From an uncultured Blautia sp. (GTDB lineage: Bacteria > Bacillota > Clostridia > Lachnospirales > Lachnospiraceae): a stretch of 64,000 nucleotides of DNA. Below the pieces are notes generated by a model. The model was not told the origin of the DNA, ran no database searches, and saw only the letters and a program-made list of their open reading frames with translations. The stretch is from positions 1 to 64,000 of the forward strand of contig CALCDJ010000063.1 in assembly GCA_937900135.1 (NCBI GenBank), written 5' to 3'. Position numbers and translations under genes: made by a program. Positions 16,740 to 24,700 of this stretch are shown piece after piece (the stretch's first letter is position 1; the number at the start of each line of letters is the position of its first letter).

Positions 16740-18185
16740 TCATTCTCCAATGAGCCAGTTGTACATTTCTTCGTACTGACGGGCAGAACTGTTCCAGGAG
16801 AAATCTTTCGCCATAGCGCGGTCTACCATCTTATTCCATTCCCGTTTTTTATCGTAGAAAATACGTTCTGCATTACGGATGGTATAAAGCATTTCGTGTG
16901 CATTATAGTTACGGAAGCTAAATCCGGTTCCGGTTCCTTCAAATTCGTTGTAAGGCTCAACAGTATCCTTCAGACCGCCTGTCTCACGAACGATTGGAAG
17001 GGTTCCATAACGAAGGCTCATCAGCTGGCTTAATCCGCAAGGCTCAAAAAGGGATGGCATCAGGAAGGCATCTGAAGCGGCATAGACACGATGAGACATA
17101 GGCTCATCATAATAAATCTGTGCGGATACCTTGCCATGATATTTCCAGTCAAAATGACGGAACATATTCTCGTAACGCTCGTCTCCTGTTCCCAGAGCCA
17201 CAATCTGAACCGCATCCTGGCAAAGCTCATCCATGATATACGCAATCAGGTCGAAGCCCTTCTGGTCTGTCAGACGTGATACAATACCGATCATCATTGC
17301 CTTAGGATCTTCATCCAGTCCCAAGTCTCTCTGGAGCTGAAGTTTGTTTTTCACTTTTTCCTTACGGAAGGTCGTCGCATTATAGTTTGCAGTAATAAAT
17401 GGATCGGTTTCCGGATTGAAAATATCGTAATCAATGCCATTGACAATTCCACGAAGGCTGTTGGAGCGGGCGCACATCAGTCCGTCCAGTTTCTCTCCAT
17501 AGAACGGTGTCTTAATTTCTTCCGCATATGTATTACTTACAGTGGTAATGGCATCCGCAAACACAATGCCACCCTTCAGGAAATTAGCATCCTTATAGGC
17601 TTCCAGTTTATCCGGCGCAAAATAATAATCGGACAGTCCTGTGATATTCTTCACGGTCTTCACATCCCATACACCCTGGAATTTCAGGTTATGGATTGTC
17701 ATGATGGTCTTAATTCCCCAGAAGAATTCATTCTGCTGGAAGGAATCATGAAGATAAACAGGAACAAGTCCTGTCTGCCAGTCATGACAGTGAATGATAT
17801 CCGGGCGGAATCCAATCACCGGAAGAATGGAAAGAACTGCCTTGGAGAAAAATGCAAATTTCTCCAGATCCCATGGTGCGCTGTCATAAGGCTTCGGTCC
17901 GCTGAAATAATATTCATTATCAATGAAATAAAACTGAATCCCCTCATACTCCATCTGCATAATGCCCACATAACAGTTCTTGTATCCAAGATCCATATAA
18001 AAATGTGTGATATATTCCATTTTGTCCTTCCATTCCTGCTTCATGCAGGCATACTTCGGCAGGATTACGCGAATATCAAAATAGCGTTTATCAAAGCACT
18101 TAGGCAATGCACCCGCTACGTCGGCCAATCCTCCTGTTTTGATAAACGGCACCGCTTCAGATGTGGCAAATAAAATTTTCTTCAT
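16740..18185 (-). CDS. glgA: Glycogen synthase (ADP-glucose type)
   Basis: The 481-residue GT5 enzyme extends alpha-1,4-glucan from ADP-glucose. The N-terminal ADP-glucose loop KTGGLADV is at residues 16-23, HCHDWQTGLVP is near residue 120, and the C-terminal Rossmann domain carries MPSLFEPCGLSQ and the conserved RETGGLKDTV. The start has AAGGAGG about 10 bases upstream. It follows spo0A on the same strand with an 83-base gap that holds a TATAAT-like element and a small dyad, so it may have its own promoter. Other glg genes are not in the window. Confidence 0.95.
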   Translation of the reverse strand: MKKILFATSEAVPFIKTGGLADVAGALPKCFDKRYFDIRVILPKYACMKQEWKDKMEYITHFYMDLGYKNCYVGIMQMEYEGIQFYFIDNEYYFSGPKPYDSAPWDLEKFAFFSKAVLSILPVIGFRPDIIHCHDWQTGLVPVYLHDSFQQNEFFWGIKTIMTIHNLKFQGVWDVKTVKNITGLSDYYFAPDKLEAYKDANFLKGGIVFADAITTVSNTYAEEIKTPFYGEKLDGLMCARSNSLRGIVNGIDYDIFNPETDPFITANYNATTFRKEKVKNKLQLQRDLGLDEDPKAMMIGIVSRLTDQKGFDLIAYIMDELCQDAVQIVALGTGDERYENMFRHFDWKYHGKVSAQIYYDEPMSHRVYAASDAFLMPSLFEPCGLSQLMSLRYGTLPIVRETGGLKDTVEPYNEFEGTGTGFSFRNYNAHEMLYTIRNAERIFYDKKREWNKMVDRAMAKDFSWNSSARQYEEMYNWLIGE

Positions 18186-18268
18186 CCGTATATACCCCTC
18201 CTTGGTGACTACTTTTTTCTGCAGTTCACAAACTGTGTTTTATAGTCTGATTATACCGCAAAAATGCC

Positions 18269-19075
18269 TTAATTAAAAGAGTGATTTTTATATTCCAGCC
18301 GAATCTTATCTGCAATCAAGGCAATAAATTCTGAATTGGTAGGTTTTCCCTTTCCTGTACTGACTGTATATCCAAAAAGTGCATCTATCGTATCCATCTT
18401 TCCTCTGCTCCAGGCCACTTCTATGGCATGACGGATGGCTCGTTCCACACGGCTGGGCGTTGTCTGATGGCGTTTTGCAATAGTAGGATAAAGAATTTTT
18501 GTAATGGAATTAAGCATCTCCATATCATTAACAGAAAGGATAATGGCGTCTCTCAAATACTGATATCCTTTAATATGCGCCGGTACACCAATTTCATGGA
18601 TGATATTGGTAACATCAGTCTCCAAATTCCTATTCTGGCTTCGGGTGTTCTCTTCCTTGATATCTGGACGGCTGAACTCCCTTACCCGTTTATCCTTTAC
18701 CCGGCGTGTATGTTTGATCCGATTCAGAAGCATTCGATTATCAAAAGGCTTCAGCATATAATACTCGGCTCCAAGATGAAAGGCATCCTCTGTGATTCTT
18801 TCCTGTCCAACTGCGGATACAACGATAAATGACGGAATCTTCTTTCCACTTTCTTCATGGTTAAAACGTTCCATAACACATAATCCGTCTACTTTTGGCA
18901 TGATAATATCCAATACTACCACATCTGGTTCCTTTTCTTTGATAATACTGCAGATTTCTTCTCCATTATGTGCCTTTCCAACTAATTCCAGGTCTTTGTC
19001 TTCTTCAATCATTCGTCCAATCATGTCTGCCATTTTCTCGTTATCATCTGCTATTGCTACATTCAACTTCTCCAT
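18269..19075 (-). CDS. spo0A: Sporulation master regulator Spo0A
   Basis: The 268-residue response regulator commits the cell to sporulation. The N-terminal receiver domain holds acidic pocket D10/D11, phosphoacceptor D56 (VVLDIIMP) and K in YMLKPFDN. The C-terminal effector domain contains the Spo0A recognition helix around HQTTPSRVERAIRHAIEVAW. AGGAGG stands 11 bases before the start. In many relatives spoIVB lies immediately upstream, but here it is about 7.4 kb away, separated by accessory genes. A promoter is visible at 19198-19227. Confidence 0.98.
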   Translation of the reverse strand: MEKLNVAIADDNEKMADMIGRMIEEDKDLELVGKAHNGEEICSIIKEKEPDVVVLDIIMPKVDGLCVMERFNHEESGKKIPSFIVVSAVGQERITEDAFHLGAEYYMLKPFDNRMLLNRIKHTRRVKDKRVREFSRPDIKEENTRSQNRNLETDVTNIIHEIGVPAHIKGYQYLRDAIILSVNDMEMLNSITKILYPTIAKRHQTTPSRVERAIRHAIEVAWSRGKMDTIDALFGYTVSTGKGKPTNSEFIALIADKIRLEYKNHSFN

Positions 19076-19197
19076 GGTGCCAGTCTCCTCCTAAACATCT
19101 CCATTATTTCTTTCTATGATTCCAGTTTTTGTACCATCACAGCTGTTTAATGGCACTAATGTTGTACAAAATTGTGGGCCCTTCGCACATCAAAGCT

Positions 19198-19227
19198 ATT
19201 ATAGTAGAATCCATATAGAGAAATCAA
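19198..19227 (-). promoter_or_regulatory. Promoter of spo0A
   Basis: On the minus strand TTGATT (19222-19227), an 18-base spacer and TATAAT (19198-19203) lie about 120 bases before the start codon. No perfect 0A box (TGTCGAA) was found between them and the gene. Confidence 0.6.
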
Positions 19228-19391
19228 GTTAAAATTGTCTGAAAAAACGTAGTTTCGATCTTTCTTTTTCGACTTTTAATCCGTTTTTCTGCCTTTATTT
19301 TCCCGGGTTTTTTCTGGTTTTTAGCGAGATTCCTTCCATGGTTTTCCAAAATCCTCTTCTTTTCGTCAAAAACAGACACGCTCAAAATAAA

Positions 19392-19446
19392 CAAAACCTC
19401 CAAAAACACCCATTCTTCTGGCTTTTGGAGGCTTTGTTCTTTTATC
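19392..19446. terminator. Terminator after the MATE pseudogene
   Basis: Arms CAAAACCTCCAAAAAC and GCTTTTGGAGGCTTTG pair with two mismatches. T-rich DNA flanks both sides. It marks the left edge of the accessory region. Confidence 0.75.
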
Positions 19447-19500
19447 CCGAAAAATCTCGTTTATTTTCCATTCTTTTTCCTTTCCCAGCCAGACAAATTT

Positions 19501-20650
19501 CTATCTTTTTTTCCCTGGCTTCCTGTTTAGGTAAAAATAAAACAGAACATTTAAAACAATTCCAACAAAAGTGGAAACTGGTGCTGCAAGACCAATTCTT
19601 GTTAAACTGGCATCCGGCTGTATACTCATAAAATAAGACAGAGGCAATCGTACCAGAAGGGTCTGGACAATTCCCTGAAACATCACCCACATGGTTTTCA
19701 CATTTCCATTAAAATACCCTACCATACTGAATAATACTGCAGTGGCAATGGTTTCCGGTGCAAATCCCTTTAAATACGCAAAACCATTTTCAATAACGGC
19801 AGCATCCGTGGAGAAAAAGCCGGAAAGTACATCCCCTTTTTGCATCACAAGCACAAATACCATACAGCCGAAAACCAATCCTACACCAATTCCGGTAAGC
19901 ATGGACTGTTTTGCCCTTTTTTGTTTTCCGGCTCCAATATTCTGGGATACAAAAGAAGCCATAGACTGCATCAATGCACTGGGAATGAGCATGGCAAAAC
20001 TTACGATTTTACTGGCTACCCCGTATCCAGAAGAGGCCGCAAGCCCAAGACGATTGACAAATGCACAGAGTGCAAGAAAAGAAATTTGTGTCAGAAATTC
20101 CTGTAAAGCCAACGGCAGACCAATGGAAAGAAATTTCCGGCACTGAGAATTCCATCGAAAATCGGTCTTTTTGATGGAAAATGGCAGACAAGAGATTATA
20201 CGCTACAATAAAAAACATCCCGCTTCCACAAATGCGTACATAACTTACCGTAAGTGAAAGAGACTCTTGTGGTGCCTGCATAAGAACAGAAAGGGGCTTT
20301 GCAAAGCAAACCAGGGCCAAAAAAAGTACCAAAGAGACAATTGCAAATACAACAAAAGCACCTCCGAGCACAGCCCCAATCTGTTCACTTTTCTTCTCTC
20401 CCAGATACCTGGCGATCAGAACTGTAATTCCCATGGCAAGCTGTGTCACCACAAAGGTTACCAGATTCAGAAGCTGACTGCCTGTGGATACCGCCGAAAT
20501 GCCAGCCGTTGTGCCAAATCTGCCAACCACCAAAAGATCCACTGCACCGTACGCAGCCTGCAGAATCAGTGCTCCAAGAACTGGAAGCATAAACCAGAAT
20601 AACTTCTTTAAAATACTTCCCTGTGTGAAATCTGTTTTTTCTTCAATCAA
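19501..20650 (-). pseudogene. Broken MATE-family multidrug efflux transporter
   Basis: Two reading frames together cover a MATE transporter. The N-terminal half (TTG start at 20650 behind AGGAGG, through AYNLLSAIF) is in one frame. The C-terminal half (LPFSIKKTDFRWN... to 19501) is in another. The combined span of about 383 codons is some 60 residues shorter than an ordinary MATE protein, and the helix after AYNLLSAIF is missing. The junction at 20176-20188 reads as TCTGCCATTTTCC, which fits both the end of the first half and the start of the second. This suggests a frame-breaking deletion between short direct repeats. The TTG overlaps the stop codon of the upstream MarR gene by 8 bases, so both formed one operon. 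Confidence 0.85.
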
Positions 20651-21104
20651 TGGAAATCCTCCTCTCCGACATGACCTGGTAAAACTTTTCAATGGTCCGA
20701 ATCGTACAAAGGGCTTCTTCCTTAGAAATATCCTGCAAAAGTGGGGCCAAGCGGTTAAAATACTGTTCATTATATTTTTCTGACAGCTTTCTTCCGGATT
20801 CTGTGATGGAGATATAGGTAATCCGCCCATCTTCTCTGGATAATTCTTTATAGAGATAGCCTTTGGATTCCATTTCTTTTACTGTCCGTGTCACTCCCGG
20901 CCGTGGAATATTCAGTACATCGCTGATATCAGATACTTTAACCCGAATCCCCTGTTGTTCCAGCATTTCTATGGTATCCAGATAATGAATATAAGAAGAC
21001 GTTACTCCTTTTGGCAATTCCGGAAGGAGATCCCGGATTCTTTTTGCCTGATAACAGGCATCAAACAGTTTTTTGGTTGTTTGTATGTTCATTTTTCCCT
21101 CCAT
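20643..21104 (-). CDS. MarR-family transcriptional regulator
   Basis: The protein of up to 153 residues is a winged-helix MarR regulator (ISDVLNIPRPGVTRTVKEMESKGYLYKELSREDGRITYISITESGRKL). Two starts are possible: ATG 21104 behind GAGGT and ATG 21092 behind GGAGGG. It sits directly upstream of the broken MATE pump, a usual regulator-pump pair, and probably represses both through dyads in its own promoter. With the pump disrupted, the regulator may now be an orphan. Confidence 0.88.
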   Translation of the reverse strand: MEGKMNIQTTKKLFDACYQAKRIRDLLPELPKGVTSSYIHYLDTIEMLEQQGIRVKVSDISDVLNIPRPGVTRTVKEMESKGYLYKELSREDGRITYISITESGRKLSEKYNEQYFNRLAPLLQDISKEEALCTIRTIEKFYQVMSERRISID

Positions 21105-21108
21105 ATAG

Positions 21109-21136
21109 TTACCTCATGTAATTATCTTTGGTAATT
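21109..21136. promoter_or_regulatory. Candidate MarR operators
   Basis: Two adjoining dyads: TTAC-N5-GTAA at 21109-21121 and AATTA-N7-TAATT at 21120-21136. The second overlaps the -10 element of the marR promoter, as expected for autorepression. Confidence 0.55.
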
Positions 21137-21162
21137 GTATGGCAGTGTTTTCGATTTGTCAA
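21134..21162 (-). promoter_or_regulatory. Promoter of marR-MATE operon
   Basis: On the minus strand TTGACA (21157-21162), a 17-base spacer and TACAAT (21134-21139). Confidence 0.75.
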
Positions 21163-21195
21163 TACGTGTTTGAACATCGTCCGATTTTTATGCAG

Positions 21196-21244
21196 AAAAA
21201 GGACGGTCCATGCAGCATTTTCTGCACTAACCGCCCTTTCTTTT
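21196..21244. terminator. Terminator-like double hairpin
   Basis: An outer imperfect stem (AAAAGGACGGT with ACCGCCCTTT) encloses TGCAG...CTGCA and is followed by TTCTTTT on the plus strand. It lies just downstream of the decayed DHFR-type gene and upstream of the marR promoter. Confidence 0.6.
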
Positions 21245-21265
21245 GATCTGCTTTGTTCTTCCTTT

Positions 21266-21620
21266 TTATCGCCGCTCATACACCAGATTCATCATTCCAT
21301 TATAAGCCTTTGTATGAACCAGTCGTAACGGAATTTCCTTTGTCTCTTTTCCAAAGAGACGGATTCCTGCTCCCAGGATTATAGGGATTATCGTAATATC
21401 ATACTGATCAATCAGATCCTCTTCCACAAGCTGAGCAGCCAGATTGGCCCCTCCACAGATCCAGATATTTTTTCCGGGAACTTTTTTTTAATCTGTTCAG
21501 CAGTTCCACAGGATTTTCCTCCACGAACCTGATTTTTCGCATACCCTTACACTCCCTCTATTTTTTCTGTTCCAACAACTGTTCTTCCAAAGGCATTAGA
21601 TTCCAGGTATTTTCCCAAAT
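21266..21620 (-). pseudogene. Decayed RibD/dihydrofolate reductase-family gene
   Basis: Translation of the minus strand from about 21486 to 21266 gives the C-terminal half of a RibD-C/DHFR-like protein (NIWICGGANLAAQLVEEDLIDQYDI, then IPIILGAGIRLF), ending at TAA 21266. Upstream the frame breaks at an A8 run (21482-21489). Removing one A would join it to MRKIRFVEENPVELLNRLK. A further stop and a poorly matching segment (FGRTVVGTEKIE) follow, and no intact N-terminus is visible. Members of this family are NADPH-dependent reductases of unknown substrate. Confidence 0.75.
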
Positions 21621-21632
21621 TTTCATTTTCCA

Positions 21633-22967
21633 TCAAAAAAGATCCAGCATATTATCCAGGTATATCTTTTCTCTGACATGGATATGATATTCCGGCTTGG
21701 TCATGTAGTAAAGCAAAAATTCCAAAAGTAAAGCGCTGCCAAGTCCCCGTCCTTCCAACTTAAAGTTAGAAAATCCCATTGGAAGGTAGACATTCCTTAT
21801 GTCATCCAGACTGATAAAACCTGGATTTTCCATTGCTTTTGAAAAACGATATCCTTCTCCGGCATGGGGAGCAGCGCAATGGTGCACCACGCCCTTTTCT
21901 CCCAGATTTTTGCGGCTGACAGCCTCATAACAGCGTTTTCTGTCTCTGCATTCAAAATAACAGCATTCATTACATAAAAATTCCACTTTTTCTTTCTGCG
22001 CAGGAGAAAGCTTCTTCCAGTTTTCAACCCCTTTGTTTAATCGAAAATCCGGCACTACATAACGAAACTCTTCCCTATCCACTTCGTTCAGAAGCTGAGA
22101 AAACTCTGTCAGAACCTTCGTAGTAGAAGAAACAAAATAAAATCCCGGATACCTTTCTCTCAGATAATCCAGCAACACATCGGAATGAACAATGATGCCA
22201 TTTCGCTTTTCTTTTTTGTCTTCAAATACTGCACAAAGTGCATTGCACGTTTCATCCTCCAGATGTTCCTTTGTAAGCAAAGAATTACTGAAGGTCAGGC
22301 GAGCTGAGATCCCATATTCCTCCATCAAAGCCAATACTTCCTCCGGTGAAGCATCCCCGCCTCCAATGCGTCCTCCTCCCCAGATACACTCTGCAGGAGC
22401 GCCATAAATGGAACTGATCTCACACCAGTCGTAAAAATATTCTCTGTATTCCCGAAACAACGGCAAAAACACTCTATAAAAATCATAAAATTCAAATAAT
22501 CCTGGAAGATGGTAGGATGCTGTATATTTTTCCATTATATAATTTGTGAGAAAAATTCCCTGCCGCTCTACCTGCTGTTCTTTTTTCACTTTATAACCTC
22601 TCTTTTCAAAAAAAGGTTTTGCAGTAATGGAGGCATGTGTGGTAATTTTTCCCCGGACCATCTCTTCCAGCTGATCACAAATAGCAGTTGCCACTCCCTG
22701 TCCCTGGTAATCGCTATGAACGTATAAACGATCCAGATATCCACTTAGATCCATATCACCAAATCCAATAATTGTTTCATCATCAACTGCAACCAGAGTC
22801 TCATGTTCCTGCAGAGACCGATCCCATTTCTCCAAATCTACCTGTCCCGTTGCCCATGCATTTAGCTGCTCTTTTGTATAGTCTTTTGCATTAACAGTGT
22901 GGACCGTATGATAAAACAAATCTGCCAGGGTTTTACAATCTGATTGTTTATATTTTCTTATCTTCAT
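21633..22967 (-). CDS. GNAT acetyltransferase fused to a conserved Cys-rich domain of unknown function
   Basis: The 444-residue protein has two parts. Residues 1-150 form a GNAT N-acetyltransferase with the acetyl-CoA loop DYQGQGVA near residue 90. Residues about 155-444 are a separate conserved module (FYDWCEISSIYGAPAECIWGGGRIGGG, then PGFYFVSSTTKVLT) with a cysteine cluster CNECCYFECRDRKRC and a further HHC near residue 375, which could bind a metal or Fe-S cluster. I recall similar stand-alone proteins in Clostridia, possibly related to U32-type or other TIM-barrel proteins, but no function is established to my knowledge. AGGAGA precedes the start. No operon partner is evident. Confidence 0.75.
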   Translation of the reverse strand: MKIRKYKQSDCKTLADLFYHTVHTVNAKDYTKEQLNAWATGQVDLEKWDRSLQEHETLVAVDDETIIGFGDMDLSGYLDRLYVHSDYQGQGVATAICDQLEEMVRGKITTHASITAKPFFEKRGYKVKKEQQVERQGIFLTNYIMEKYTASYHLPGLFEFYDFYRVFLPLFREYREYFYDWCEISSIYGAPAECIWGGGRIGGGDASPEEVLALMEEYGISARLTFSNSLLTKEHLEDETCNALCAVFEDKKEKRNGIIVHSDVLLDYLRERYPGFYFVSSTTKVLTEFSQLLNEVDREEFRYVVPDFRLNKGVENWKKLSPAQKEKVEFLCNECCYFECRDRKRCYEAVSRKNLGEKGVVHHCAAPHAGEGYRFSKAMENPGFISLDDIRNVYLPMGFSNFKLEGRGLGSALLLEFLLYYMTKPEYHIHVREKIYLDNMLDLF

Positions 22968-23076
22968 GTTATTTCTCCTGATCTGCTTCTGATTTCTATT
23001 TTTTTATTATAAACGCCATAAATAACTTCCATATCTTTTTTCGTACCACTGAATTGCTTAATGTTCCTGCATAATC

Positions 23077-23211
23077 TCAGGCAAATGAAGTATCATCATA
23101 CACATAAACGGATAGCGTCTCACTCCACATCATTATAATCTGATTGCTCTCATCTACCGTATCTGAAAGTAATAAAGGATGGAAAGATTGTTTTTTTCTC
23201 TCATTCATCAT
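23077..23211 (-). CDS. Possible small protein overlapping the RhuM-Fic stop codon
   Basis: A 44-codon frame starts at an ATG overlapping the RhuM-Fic stop codon (ATGATGA). It contains SFHPLLLSDTVDESNQIIMMWSE and ends at TGA 23077. Overlap and strand suggest translational coupling, but there is no recognisable family, so it may be chance. Confidence 0.3.
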   Translation of the reverse strand: MMNERKKQSFHPLLLSDTVDESNQIIMMWSETLSVYVYDDTSFA

Positions 23212-24152
23212 AACATACAATTCATAATCACACTAATCATCATTTCCTTCTCTTCCGGTCTGGATTCTGCAATCATAATTGTTAGTGCAACTAGAGTAGC
23301 GTCTTCTATTTTCTTTTGCCCGTCCAAAAATAAAGCCTCATTTTTATCAAGAAAATAAAGAAACATTGTCGCAGCAATTCTTTTATTCCCATCAAAAAAG
23401 CTGTGATTCTTAGTTACAAAGTACAGCAGATTTGCAGCTTTTTCTTCCAATGATTCGTAAATTTCTATTCCTCCAAATGACTGATAAATATTTCCGATGC
23501 TGCCTTTAAATGAATCATCCTTTTCTTTTCCAAATAAATCTGATTCATCCCCAAATCGCATACTTTGTATCACATCCATACATTCCTCATAGGTAAGGAC
23601 GTACGTCGCACGATTTCCTTCTGGTCTTGTCATATTCTGGTGATCGTAAGAATCCAATAAATCTAATGCGTCGCTATATTTTTCTATTACAGAAAGAACC
23701 TGTCTGCTATCCAGTTCATTTTCCGTACGCTTCATAATTCGTATCACCTCACCCAACTGCTTGATACGATTATCGTTTACTGCATAGCCCTTCAATATGT
23801 ATTGTTTCAGAACTGAATTCGCCCAACGCCGGAATTCGACTCCTCTCTTTGATTTCACACGGTAACCAACGGAAATGATAACATCCAGATTATAATATTC
23901 TGTCATATGAGTTTGTGTTTTTCCTTCGATAGCACCATGTTGAGTGGTAGTCGCAAATTTTGCGACTACCATTTGATCTTCCAATTCTTCTTTCAAGGCA
24001 TTATTAATATGTTTACCAATCGTCTTTACATCTCGATCAAAAAGTTCAGCCATCTGATTTCTATTCAACCAAACTGTCTCACCATCTACCGCCACAGGAA
24101 TTGTTATCATTTTATCTTCTGTTTCAAATATAACAATTTCATTTTTGTTCAT
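23208..24152 (-). CDS. RhuM-family protein with C-terminal Fic/DOC domain
   Basis: The 314-residue protein has an N-terminal RhuM-type DNA-binding-like module (VWLNRNQMAELFDRDVKTIGKHINNAL; TEYYNLDVIISVGYRVKSKRGVEFRRWA, residues 25-130) and a C-terminal Fic/DOC domain whose active-site motif HSFFDGNKR is at residues 250-258. Fic domains transfer AMP or related groups to target proteins, and RhuM proteins are often carried on islands and associated with phage or toxin functions. The motif keeps His, the acidic residue, GN and R, so it is probably active. It overlaps the small HTH gene upstream by 14 bases, like a toxin-antitoxin pair. Its DNA is visibly AT-rich compared with the core. Confidence 0.88.
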   Translation of the reverse strand: MNKNEIVIFETEDKMITIPVAVDGETVWLNRNQMAELFDRDVKTIGKHINNALKEELEDQMVVAKFATTTQHGAIEGKTQTHMTEYYNLDVIISVGYRVKSKRGVEFRRWANSVLKQYILKGYAVNDNRIKQLGEVIRIMKRTENELDSRQVLSVIEKYSDALDLLDSYDHQNMTRPEGNRATYVLTYEECMDVIQSMRFGDESDLFGKEKDDSFKGSIGNIYQSFGGIEIYESLEEKAANLLYFVTKNHSFFDGNKRIAATMFLYFLDKNEALFLDGQKKIEDATLVALTIMIAESRPEEKEMMISVIMNCML

Positions 24153-24384
24153 GCTCTTCCTCCAATTCTATTCCTTTTTCTCTCAGTATCTGCTGTGCCC
24201 TCACATAATATGAAATTAATCTAAGCACATACTCCGGCATTTGTCTTCTTCCTGCCTCCCACTCCTCTAACGTTCTTAAAGGAATATCCATATACCTTGA
24301 AAATTCCGTTCTGTTCATATCTAGCATCTCACGAATTCCTTTTAACGTATAAATCTGTCTTTCAATACTTTCTTTTTTATCCAT
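24139..24384 (-). CDS. Small HTH (XRE-like) protein, possible antitoxin or regulator
   Basis: The 81-residue protein contains a helix-turn-helix (IREMLDMNRTEFSRYMDIPLRTLEEWEAGRRQMPEYVLRLI) like those of HigA or XRE regulators, followed by a short helical tail. ATG at 24384 is preceded by AAGGAGAG. The in-frame start at 24471 lies upstream of the promoter and was rejected. Its 3' end overlaps the RhuM-Fic start by 14 bases, so the two are co-translated. Promoter elements TTGCAT and TACAAT lie 17 bases apart at 24420-24448. A role in neutralising or repressing the Fic protein is inferred from arrangement. Confidence 0.8.
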   Translation of the reverse strand: MDKKESIERQIYTLKGIREMLDMNRTEFSRYMDIPLRTLEEWEAGRRQMPEYVLRLISYYVRAQQILREKGIELEEEHEQK

Positions 24385-24419
24385 CTTTCTCTCCTTATGA
24401 AACCACTCATTGTGTGGAT

Positions 24420-24448
24420 ATTGTATCATATGACATTCATACATGCAA
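24420..24448 (-). promoter_or_regulatory. Promoter of the HTH/RhuM-Fic pair
   Basis: On the minus strand TTGCAT (24443-24448), a 17-base spacer and TACAAT (24420-24425), about 36 bases before the start codon. Confidence 0.65.
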
Positions 24449-24462
24449 TATTTTTTTGAAAA

Positions 24463-24493
24463 AACAGCCATACATTTGAAATGTATAGCTGTT
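24463..24493 (-). terminator. Terminator between MFS gene and HTH/RhuM-Fic
   Basis: A 15-bp stem with one mismatch (AACAGCTATACATTT with AAATGTATGGCTGTT) has a one-base loop and is followed on the minus strand by TTTTTTC. It separates the two accessory transcription units. Confidence 0.85.
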
Positions 24494-24669
24494 AAGTATC
24501 ACTTATATTTAGCTTATGAAACCAGGAGTTTACAAGATATCACAATGCCATTAAATAGATTTGACAAGGATTCCATTCATCCCACAGGTCGATTATGATC
24601 ATAAGTACAAAAAATATTTTATCAACGCTTTCATTTATATATCAATGTATCCTTACCGTAAATATAGAG

Positions 24670-24692
24670 GGCGAGACAAATGCCCCGCCCAA
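24670..24692 (-). terminator. Weak GC hairpin after the MFS gene
   Basis: GGGCG...CGCCC just downstream of the MFS stop codon, followed by TCTATATTT on the minus strand. The region from here to 24500 shows no gene. Confidence 0.4.
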
Positions 24693-24700
24693 AAACACAG

